Program-made: the position numbers and the translations under genes
Notes under the pieces: model-generated
The model's input: the letters and a program-made list of their open reading frames with translations, nothing else
What the model was told of the DNA's origin: nothing
Databases searched by the model: none
NCBI RefSeq assembly: GCF_002217755.1
Contig: NZ_BCFL01000019.1
Span: 186,001 to 250,000 of the forward strand
DNA: 64,000 nucleotides
Source: Streptomyces hyaluromycini
Lineage (GTDB): Bacteria; Actinomycetota; Actinomycetes; Streptomycetales; Streptomycetaceae
Direction: 5' to 3'
Part shown: piece by piece, positions 24,114 to 30,945 of the stretch
Layout of the letters: every line of letters begins with the position of its first letter
Numbering within the stretch: position 1 is the first letter of the stretch

Positions 24114-25376
24114 GTGCCGAACCGGACGGTGACATCACCCCCTGCCGCCCCTGCAGCCCCTGCCGCCCCACCCCGCCGTCTCTCCCTCCCCCTGTCCCTC
24201 TCCTTACTGACGGTCTCCCTCTGTTCCTTCGCCGCCCTCTGCGTCCTGCTCCACGCCCCGATGGCCGATCTGCTGGTCTACCGGGCCGAGGGCGAAGCCG
24301 TGGTCCACGGCGGTGACCTGTACGGCTTCACGGTCACCGAATGGCGGCTGCCGGCGACGTATCCGCCCTTCGCGGCGGTCCTGTTCGTCCCGACGGCCTG
24401 GATCCCCGTCCCGGCCCTGAAGGTGGCGTTCCTCGCGGGCAACGCGCTCCTGCTCGCCCGGTTCGTCGCCCTCTCCGCCCGTCTGGCCGGCCGCACGGCA
24501 CCCCTCCCGCTGCTGTGCGCGGCCACGGGGCTCGCCCTCTGGCTGGAGCCGGTCTTCCAGACGCTGCTCTTCGGCCAGGTCAACCTGGCGATCGCCTGCC
24601 TGGTCCTGTGGGACCTGACCCGCCCGCCCGGTGCCCGCGCCAAGGGCCTGGTCCTCGGCATCGCGGCGGGCGTCAAACTCACCCCGGCGATCTTCATCGC
24701 CTACCTGTTCCTCACCGCACGCAGAAAGGAGGCGGCCACCGCGACGGCGTCCTTCGCCGGCACGGCCCTGTTCGGCGCCCTTCTCCTGCCCTCGGCCACC
24801 GTGGACTTCTGGACGCGGCGCGTGTTCGAGACCGGCCGGGTCGGCAAGGCCTGGATCATCGACAACCAGTCGCTCCAGGGCCTGATCGCCAGGGCGGCGG
24901 GCACGGAGACACCGGGCCTGGCCTGGGCCCTCCCGGCGAGCGCACTCGCGGCGACGGGCCTGTGGCTGGCGACCCGCGCCCGCGACCCCCGCTCCGACCG
25001 CTGGGGCATCCTGCTCACCGCGTTCACGGCCCTGCTGGTCTGCCCGATCAGCTGGTCCCACCACTGGGTGTGGTGCGTGCCGCTGCTGGCGGTCCTGCTG
25101 GCCGAGGGCCGGATGCTCCTCGCGGCGGCGACGGCACTCGTGTTCACGGCACGCACGATGTGGCTGGTGCCCCACGAGGGCGACCGCGACCTGCACCTGC
25201 CGTGGTGGCAGCAGCCGCTCGCGTCGCCGTACCCGCTCCTCGGACTGGCGCTGCTGGCGGGCGCCGCGGTCGTCCTGCGAAGGCGCGGCGCCGCCCTGCC
25301 GGACCGGCCCGGCAACCCCCTGCCGAACGCTCGTCAGCCCTCCGCGAGGAGCTCGTCGGCGTCCATGATGCGGTAG
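24114..25376 (+). CDS. Glycosyltransferase family 87 (polyprenol-linked mannosyltransferase-like) membrane protein
   Basis: A 420-residue membrane protein of the GT-C type with about ten hydrophobic segments. Features of GT87 are DLLVYRAEGEAVVHGGDLYG (luminal Asp after TM1), WRLPATYPPFAAVLF, GQVNLAIACLVLWDL, GIAAGVKLTPAIFIAYLF, IDNQSLQGLIAR and PISWSHHWVWCVPLL. Such enzymes use polyprenyl-phosphate mannose for lipoglycan or protein glycosylation. The last 14 codons overlap the end of the convergent XPB gene by 43 bp. Confidence 0.88.
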   Translation: MPNRTVTSPPAAPAAPAAPPRRLSLPLSLSLLTVSLCSFAALCVLLHAPMADLLVYRAEGEAVVHGGDLYGFTVTEWRLPATYPPFAAVLFVPTAWIPVPALKVAFLAGNALLLARFVALSARLAGRTAPLPLLCAATGLALWLEPVFQTLLFGQVNLAIACLVLWDLTRPPGARAKGLVLGIAAGVKLTPAIFIAYLFLTARRKEAATATASFAGTALFGALLLPSATVDFWTRRVFETGRVGKAWIIDNQSLQGLIARAAGTETPGLAWALPASALAATGLWLATRARDPRSDRWGILLTAFTALLVCPISWSHHWVWCVPLLAVLLAEGRMLLAAATALVFTARTMWLVPHEGDRDLHLPWWQQPLASPYPLLGLALLAGAAVVLRRRGAALPDRPGNPLPNARQPSARSSSASMMR

Positions 25377-26974
25377 GCGTACCCCTGCTCGGCGAGGAAG
25401 CGCTGCCGGTGGGCGGCGAAGTCCTGGTCGATGGTGTCGCGGGCGACGACCGAGTAGAAGTGGGCCTGGTGGCCGTCGGCCTTGGGCCGCAGTACGCGTC
25501 CCAGCCGCTGGGCCTCCTCCTGCCTCGACCCGAAGGTGCCCGACACCTGGATGGCGACCGTCGCCTCCGGCAGGTCGATGGAGAAGTTGGCGACCTTCGA
25601 GACGACCAGCACGCTGATCTCGCCCTCGCGGAAGGCGTCGAAGAGCTTCTCGCGCTGGGCGTTGGAGGTCTCGCCCTTGATGACGGGGGCGTTCAGGTGC
25701 TCGCCCAGTTCGTCGAGCTGGTCGATGTACTGGCCGATGACGAGGATCTGCTGCCCCGCGAAGCGCTTCACGATCGCCTCCGTGACCTTCCGCTTGGTCG
25801 CGGTGGTCGCACAGAAGCGGTACTTCTCCTCGGTCTCGGCGGTGGCGTACGCCAGCCGCTCCGAGTCCGTCAGGTTCACCCGCACCTCCACGCAGTCGGC
25901 GGGTGCGATGTAGCCCTGCGCCTCGATCTCCTTCCACGGAGCGTCGAACCGCTTGGGCCCGATGAGGGAGAACACGTCCGATTCCCGGCCGTCCTCGCGC
26001 ACGAGGGTGGCCGTCAGCCCCAGCCGCCGGCGCGCCTGCAGATCGGCGGTGAACTTGAAGACAGGAGCCGGCAGCAGATGGACCTCGTCGTAGACGATCA
26101 GGCCCCAGTCGCGGGAGTCGAAGAGTTCGAGGTGCGGGTAGACGCCCTTCCGCCGGGTCGTGAGGACCTGGTAGGTGGCGATCGTGACGGGCCGGATCTC
26201 CTTCCGCGTCCCGCTGTACTCCCCGATCTCGTCCTCGGTGAGACTCGTCCGCTTCACCAGCTCGTGCTTCCACTGCCGGGCCGAGACGGTGTTGGTGACG
26301 AGGATCAGGGTCGTCGACTTGGCCTGCGCCATGGACCCGGCGCCGACCAGCGTCTTCCCGGCACCGCAGGGCAGGACGACGACGCCGCTGCCGCCGTGCC
26401 AGAAGTTCTCCACGGCCTGCTTCTGGTACGGCCGCAGCGCCCAGCCGTCCTCGGCGAGCTCGATCGGGTGGGCCTCCCCGTCCACGTATCCGGCGAGGTC
26501 CTCGGCGGGCCAGCCCAGCTTCAGCAGGGTCTGCTTGATCTGCCCGCGCTCGGAGGGGTGCACGGCGACGGTGTCCGGGTCGATCCGGGCGCCGACCAGC
26601 GGGGCGACCCGCTTGGAGCGCAGGATCTCCTCAAGGACCGGCCGGTCGGTGGTGGTGAGCACCAGCCCGTGCGCGGGGTGCTTGCTGAGCGTCAGCCGCC
26701 CGTACCGGTCCATCGTCTCGGCGATGTCGACCAGCAGCGCGTGCGGTACCGGATAGCGGCTGTACTCGACCAGGGCGTCCACGACCTGCTCGGCGTCGTG
26801 CCCGGCCGCCCGCGCGTTCCACAGCCCCAGCGGGGTCACCCGGTAGGTGTGGATGTGCTCCGGTGCCCGCTCCAGCTCGGCGAAGGGCGCGATCGCCCGA
26901 CGGCAGTCGTCGGCCCGCTCGTGGTCGACTTCCAGGAGCAGGGTCTTGTCGGACTGGACGATTAGGCAGGACAC
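25334..26974 (-). CDS. XPB/Ssl2-family DNA repair helicase
   Basis: A 546-residue SF2 helicase. The N-terminal helicase-associated domain (1-175) ends in GWPAEDLAGYVDGEAHPIEL. Walker A is CGAGKT (203-208), the DEVH box is at 296-299, and motif III is GLTATLVREDGRESDVFSL. The C-terminal core has VSKVANFSIDLPEA, QVSGTFGSRQEEAQRLGRVL and YSVVARDTIDQDF. It closely resembles mycobacterial XPB (3'-5' unwinding in repair). The GTG at 26974 has GGAGG 5 nt upstream. The first codons (Ser-Cys-Leu, with rare CTA) differ from the expected family start, and a serine recombinase begins 28 bp away. Confidence 0.93.
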   Translation of the reverse strand: MSCLIVQSDKTLLLEVDHERADDCRRAIAPFAELERAPEHIHTYRVTPLGLWNARAAGHDAEQVVDALVEYSRYPVPHALLVDIAETMDRYGRLTLSKHPAHGLVLTTTDRPVLEEILRSKRVAPLVGARIDPDTVAVHPSERGQIKQTLLKLGWPAEDLAGYVDGEAHPIELAEDGWALRPYQKQAVENFWHGGSGVVVLPCGAGKTLVGAGSMAQAKSTTLILVTNTVSARQWKHELVKRTSLTEDEIGEYSGTRKEIRPVTIATYQVLTTRRKGVYPHLELFDSRDWGLIVYDEVHLLPAPVFKFTADLQARRRLGLTATLVREDGRESDVFSLIGPKRFDAPWKEIEAQGYIAPADCVEVRVNLTDSERLAYATAETEEKYRFCATTATKRKVTEAIVKRFAGQQILVIGQYIDQLDELGEHLNAPVIKGETSNAQREKLFDAFREGEISVLVVSKVANFSIDLPEATVAIQVSGTFGSRQEEAQRLGRVLRPKADGHQAHFYSVVARDTIDQDFAAHRQRFLAEQGYAYRIMDADELLAEG

Positions 26975-27002
26975 GCATACCTCCACGGATTGGATTGTCA
27001 CC

Positions 27003-28643
27003 GTGACAGACAGCACACCTGCCACGGCTCGGGCCATGCCCCGTGCCCGGCACCGAAAGGGCGTTCCGGCCAGCGCGCCGGGGATGCGCGCTGCTATCTA
27101 TGTTCGCCTATCGCGTGAAACGGACGAGACGACTTCTCCTGAGCGCCAGAGAGCGGCCTGCGAGGCACTGTGTGAGGCACGTGGCTGGGACGTCATAGTC
27201 GTCGAGGAAGACATCGATGTCTCCGGCTTCTCGCGGGGCCTCGACCGGCCGGGGCTGCAACGCATCCTGACCAGGCTTGCCGAGCTGGACGTGATCGTGT
27301 TCTTCAAGATCGACCGGCTCGCACGCTCGACGGTCGACTTCGCGGAGATCATGCGACTCGCCGAGCACCAGAGCGTCGCGCTCGCGTCGGCGACGGAGCC
27401 TCTCGATCTCACGTCCTCCATGGGCCGGGCTATGGCGAAGGTGATCGCGGTCTTCGCGGAGCTGGAGTCCGACACCATCGGCATGCGGGTGTCCAGCGCG
27501 CACGAGCACCTGCGCCGCGAGGGCCGCTACACCGGGGGCCGGGTCCCGTACGGGTACATGGTCGTCCCCAACCCGAACGGGGCGGGCAAGGTTCTCGCGG
27601 TCAACGAGGACGAGGCCAAGACGATCAGGAGGATCGTGGAGCAGGTCCTTGCCAAGGACTCGCTCATGCAGATCATCAACGACCTCAACAAGGAGGGCGT
27701 CCCATCGCCCGGCCACACCTCACGCCAGACCACGGGCAAGCGCAGCGACTCCAAACAGTGGTACACGACGACTCTGCGCAGCCTGCTGGGCAATCCCCAG
27801 TTGCTCGGCCAGGTCGTCGAGGACGGAAAGCCGATCCTGCGGACGGACGGGCTGCCCCTGGTCAACCGTCCGCCGATTCTCGACACGGACACCTGGCAGG
27901 CGCTACAGGATGAGCTGGAGCGCCGGGCCAATCCCGGTGAGAAGCGCCGGGAGGGGACGTCGCTGCTGCGCGGCATCATGCACTGCGGAGTGTGCGGTGA
28001 GCGCATGTACACCTTCAGCGGACGCAACGGCCAGCTTCGGTACCGGTGCATCGGCCCCTTGAAGTACCGCCAGCGGGCGGCCAAGGGTGAGGCGAAGCCA
28101 GGAGAGAAGTGCTACGGGCCCACCGTGGCAGGGGTGACCACCGAAGAGCACGTCACCGAACAGTTCCTCGCGAAGTACGGGCACCTTCCCGTGATGCGGA
28201 TGGTCCAGGAGGTGGGCGAGGACTTCCGTCCCCAGATCAGGCAGGCCGAGGAAGCCTTGGCCGACTTGCAGAAGGACCGCTACGACCGGGGTCTGTTCAA
28301 GGGCGACGACGGTGCGATGCGGTACGCGGAGCAGTACGCCAAGCTGGAGGACCGTCTTGCCTCCCTGAAGGAGAAGCAGCGAACGGCGAAGCCCGGCGGT
28401 GTGAAGGCGGAGCCGACCGGCGAGACGCACGCCGAGCAGTGGAGGCGCTCGGACGTGGCCGGTAAGCGAGACCTGTTGCTGAACGCGGGCGGCTACGTGG
28501 AAGTGGCACCCGCGCGGCGTGGCGGCAAGAAGCTGGACACGTCGCGTCTGTCGGTCCACTTCGGCGAGGAGGGGCACATGCGGCGGGCGGCCGCGGAGAA
28601 GAAGACCGGGCAGGACGAGACGCCCAAGGACGATGAAGGCTGA
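27003..28643 (+). CDS. Large serine recombinase (integrase)
   Basis: A 546-residue protein from GTG 27003 (ATG 27036 and 27084 are alternatives). The resolvase domain has RAAIYVRLSRETDETTSPER with the catalytic serine in YVRLS, and VFFKIDRLARSTVDF. The recombinase domain follows (GGRVPYGYMVV, IINDLNKEGVPSPG, WYTTTLRSLLGNPQLLGQVV). A Cys4 zinc ribbon (HCGVCGERMY, YRCIG, KCYGP) and a coiled-coil stretch (about 415-480) complete the actinophage/ICE integrase architecture. It is intact and lies next to decayed remnants, so it probably brought in the 27-30 kb element. Confidence 0.9.
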   Translation: MTDSTPATARAMPRARHRKGVPASAPGMRAAIYVRLSRETDETTSPERQRAACEALCEARGWDVIVVEEDIDVSGFSRGLDRPGLQRILTRLAELDVIVFFKIDRLARSTVDFAEIMRLAEHQSVALASATEPLDLTSSMGRAMAKVIAVFAELESDTIGMRVSSAHEHLRREGRYTGGRVPYGYMVVPNPNGAGKVLAVNEDEAKTIRRIVEQVLAKDSLMQIINDLNKEGVPSPGHTSRQTTGKRSDSKQWYTTTLRSLLGNPQLLGQVVEDGKPILRTDGLPLVNRPPILDTDTWQALQDELERRANPGEKRREGTSLLRGIMHCGVCGERMYTFSGRNGQLRYRCIGPLKYRQRAAKGEAKPGEKCYGPTVAGVTTEEHVTEQFLAKYGHLPVMRMVQEVGEDFRPQIRQAEEALADLQKDRYDRGLFKGDDGAMRYAEQYAKLEDRLASLKEKQRTAKPGGVKAEPTGETHAEQWRRSDVAGKRDLLLNAGGYVEVAPARRGGKKLDTSRLSVHFGEEGHMRRAAAEKKTGQDETPKDDEG

Positions 28644-28712
28644 CGTCGCCGGACAGGCGAGAGGGCGCCTTCACCGGGTGAGGTGGGGGCGCCCCCTCGC
28701 GTTCTGCCAGGT

Positions 28713-29158
28713 TCAGGCTGCGGTCCGGCCGATTTCGCGCCAGGGGCCGACGATCTCGATGGAGGGGCGGCAGTGCGACAGCGTGGCACCGTCGCGGGTG
28801 GTGAACTCAACCGTCTCCGCGGCGAGCTCGCAGAGGGCCTCACCGGGAGACGGAAGCCGCCGAGGTCGTAAGCGTCTGTGAGACGGAACACGACGCGGAC
28901 GCCGGGCTTGGGATCGAAGCGGGGCGCCGCCGTCAGCAGGCCCGCCCGGATGGATTCAGGGCCGGAGATCACGACCGGCAGGCTGCTCGATCGGGGCAGC
29001 AATTCAAGCTGGTCGGAGGCGCCGCCGGACTGGATCGGCGACCGTTCGCCGAAGAGCCGCCGAACGGCTGCGGCGACTTCCGCACTCCCCGTGGAGACGT
29101 GCCAGGCACCCTGGCCGCAGCGGAAACGGCCGACGAATGTCGTGGTGCGATCGGTCAC
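28713..29158 (-). pseudogene. Probable recombination directionality factor remnant
   Basis: From GTG 29158 the frame reads TTTFVGRFRCGQGAWHVSTG, SDQLELLPRSSSLPVVISG and PGVRVVFRLTDAYDLGGFRL. It then shifts frame to GEALCELAAETVEFTTRDGA, TLSHCRPSIEIVGPWREIG and stops at 28713. The order (AW-x-V-S-T-G, VEV.V.G, V-x-FRL...LG.F.F, then VEFTT..G) resembles the Gp3-like directionality factors of actinophage serine integrases. The junction appears to be a frame-shifting deletion of perhaps 20-30 residues. The family call is from memory of motifs and is moderate. Confidence 0.45.
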
Positions 29159-29270
29159 CAGGCGTCGCCCTCCCGCTTGAGCCCGAAGCGCATGCGCGGC
29201 CACGCAGTCTGTCCAACAGCGCAGTCGGACGCAGCCAGCGAACCCTCGATGCTCGCCGGCACAGTTCGCC

Positions 29271-29849
29271 CTATGCCTTGAGGCCGAAGAAGTTGGTGAG
29301 CAGCGCGAGGACGAGTGTGAGGAGAGAGCTGATGACGGTCAGTGCGATTCCGAACGCCAGCGCCGACTTGCCCTGCACGGATCGGCTTCGGATCTCCCGC
29401 CGACGCTCTGGGAGTACGGGCGTTGCATAGTCCACCTTGAGCCACTGCTTGTAGGCGATGACTGAGCCGAGGAGACCGAGCAAGACAGCGGGAGGCATCA
29501 CGCGTCCGACCAGACTGCGTGTGTGATCGGAAGGCGAGATCAGCCCAAGCCTGTCGGCCAGGAGGACGGCCAGGAACATCATGCCGGGACCGAAGCCAAG
29601 AATCCTCACGGCGCTGATCGCGGCGAGGTTCTGCCATCCCGGCCGTAGACGGACGCTGATCAAGCTGTGTACATCCCGCGCAAGTTCGCGGGCGTCCTGG
29701 CTGTCACTCGCCGAGACGTAGGGCACTACCCCGAGCTGTACTTCGATGCGCGGTTCCTCCGTGGTAAAGCGCACATAGTCCAGGTCGCTCGGCTTGGCGT
29801 CTCGTAGGTCCTCAACCTCATCGGCTACGCCATCGACGCCTACGCGCAT
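29271..29849 (-). CDS. Hypothetical membrane protein of the integrated segment
   Basis: A 192-residue protein from ATG 29849; the frame continues upstream to ATG 29957 with an Arg-rich, unlikely extension. A soluble N-terminus (YVRFTTEEPRIEVQLGVVPY) is followed by three hydrophobic segments: FGPGMMFLAVLLADRLGL, PPAVLLGLLGSVIAYKQWL, and SALAFGIALTVISSLLTLVL. There is no known family. Codon use is less GC3-biased than neighbouring core genes, which fits transfer. Neither start has a good ribosome site. Confidence 0.5.
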   Translation of the reverse strand: MRVGVDGVADEVEDLRDAKPSDLDYVRFTTEEPRIEVQLGVVPYVSASDSQDARELARDVHSLISVRLRPGWQNLAAISAVRILGFGPGMMFLAVLLADRLGLISPSDHTRSLVGRVMPPAVLLGLLGSVIAYKQWLKVDYATPVLPERRREIRSRSVQGKSALAFGIALTVISSLLTLVLALLTNFFGLKA

Positions 29850-30138
29850 GGTGACGCGTTGGGCACGCTCACACCGACCAAGCCCGCGTGACCTGCGACG
29901 AGTAGAGCACCGATCCGCTGAGTGACGGCGAGCCACACGGCTCAGCGAGTCGGTCATGGCCCCGTCTGTGCTCCCCCGAGGTGCATGGGCGGGCTACATG
30001 CTGCGTCAGTCCCACTGGAGCGGCGGCCATAGTCACGGGCCAAAGTTCCAGTGTGCCTCATACACGAACGATCACCTTCGCCGCTGGACGGATCGTGCCC
30101 GTCCCCGCCCGGCTTTTGGGGGCATCTGATCGTCCGGT

Positions 30139-30168
30139 GCAACCTTGGGTCCGTTTCGGGTGTCATGT
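30139..30168 (+). promoter_or_regulatory. Possible ECF sigma-factor promoter
   Basis: GCAACC (30139-30144) is followed 16 bp later by TGTCATG (from 30161), upstream of the secreted protein gene at 30212. An AAC-containing -35 is usual for ECF sigma factors. The factor is not identified. Confidence 0.3.
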
Positions 30169-30211
30169 CCGAGGGAGCCGCGGATACGCGTGGCTCGGTG
30201 GGGAGGTTGGG

Positions 30212-30757
30212 GTGACGTCCGTACGCATCTGGGGACCCGGCGTGGGGGCCGTGGTGGTACTGGTGGCGACCGGGGTGTGGGCGCGCGGGTCCAGCGCCGT
30301 GGACGCCGGTCTGTGGGCCGAGATACGCCCCGCGGTCGAGGCGCGGCTGGTGGCGCAGTCCGCCGGGACCGGGTCCGGGGAGAGCGAGCCCGCTCTCCGG
30401 TCGCGGTGGTTCTGCCGGGCGGAGGCGCTGGACCTTCAGGAGAGCGGCGGCCAGGTGCGGGCCGGCATCAACACCCTGTGCGAGGAGTACGGGGAGCACG
30501 CCGGCGCCCTGGTGCTGTGCGGTGGTGCGGAGATACCGGAGGTGGTCCGGCTGGAGCGGGACCCGGCCGACGGCGGCTATCGCATCGTCTCCGAGGAGCA
30601 GGCGCCGGAGGACGACGGCTACGGCGAGTGGGAGGAGACCCACTTCAGCCACTACGCGGCGTCCCGCCTCGACCGGGGGATGACGTCCACCGGTCTGCGG
30701 ACGGCGGCCCGCACGCACTTTGGCCTGTCGGCCGAGGCGCCGGTAAGGGACTGTTAG
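30212..30757 (+). CDS. Secreted or membrane-anchored hypothetical protein
   Basis: A 181-residue protein with an N-terminal hydrophobic segment (VGAVVVLVATGVWARGS), either a signal peptide or an anchor. The extracytoplasmic part has three cysteines (WFCRAEAL, NTLCEEYG, LVLCGGAEI) and an acidic region EEQAPEDDGYGEWEETHFSHY. No family recognised. The GTG start has GGGGAGG 8 nt upstream. It is convergent with the WYL gene across repeats. Confidence 0.7.
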   Translation: MTSVRIWGPGVGAVVVLVATGVWARGSSAVDAGLWAEIRPAVEARLVAQSAGTGSGESEPALRSRWFCRAEALDLQESGGQVRAGINTLCEEYGEHAGALVLCGGAEIPEVVRLERDPADGGYRIVSEEQAPEDDGYGEWEETHFSHYAASRLDRGMTSTGLRTAARTHFGLSAEAPVRDC

Positions 30758-30759
30758 CC

Positions 30760-30792
30760 GGGGCGGGGCGGGGCGGGGCGGGGCGGGGCGGG
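30760..30792 (+). repeat. GGGGC pentanucleotide tandem repeat
   Basis: Six exact GGGGC units followed by GGG, directly after the stop of the secreted protein gene. Seven consecutive G-runs could fold as a G-quadruplex in the transcript or coding strand. Confidence 0.9.
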
Positions 30793-30803
30793 ATCGGAGG
30801 TCC

Positions 30804-30890
30804 GTCGTTCGGCTGCGGCGCCGTTGTGGCTGGTCGCGCCCACGCGGCGGGAGCCGCATATCGATACAGCCCCGCGCCCCTTACGGGGCG
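30804..30890. repeat. Dispersed intergenic repeat, copy R3
   Basis: GTCGTTCGGCTGCGGCGCCG, TTGTGGCTGGTCGCGCCCAC, GCGGCGGGAGCCGC, ATATCGATACAGCCCCGCG, CCCCTTACGGGGC. This is the fullest copy and serves as the reference for the family. Confidence 0.85.
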
Positions 30891-30945
30891 CTTCAGTTCC
30901 GGGGCGCTTCAGTTCGGGGTGCTTCAGTTCGGGGTGCTTCAGTCC
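30885..30945. repeat. Four tandem 15-bp units
   Basis: GGGGCGCTTCAGTTC (plus C), GGGGCGCTTCAGTTC, GGGGTGCTTCAGTTC, GGGGTGCTTCAGTCC. The array starts from the tail of repeat R3 and runs into the last codons and stop of the WYL gene. Confidence 0.9.

Noticed and set aside
28643..29203. A 236-codon minus-strand gene at 28493-29203
   Set aside because: Only its first part resembles a protein family. It then reads out of frame across the integrase 3' end, so it is treated as a frameshifted remnant ending at 28713.
26954..30090. CTGGACG at both ends of the 27-30 kb element (26954-26960 and 30084-30090) as attachment core
   Set aside because: A 7-bp match in 3 kb of GC-rich DNA is not significant, and the flanks do not align. 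The att sites remain unresolved.
29958..30211. tRNA gene as the integration target
   Set aside because: No cloverleaf-compatible sequence or TTCGA-type T-loop was found near either end of the element.
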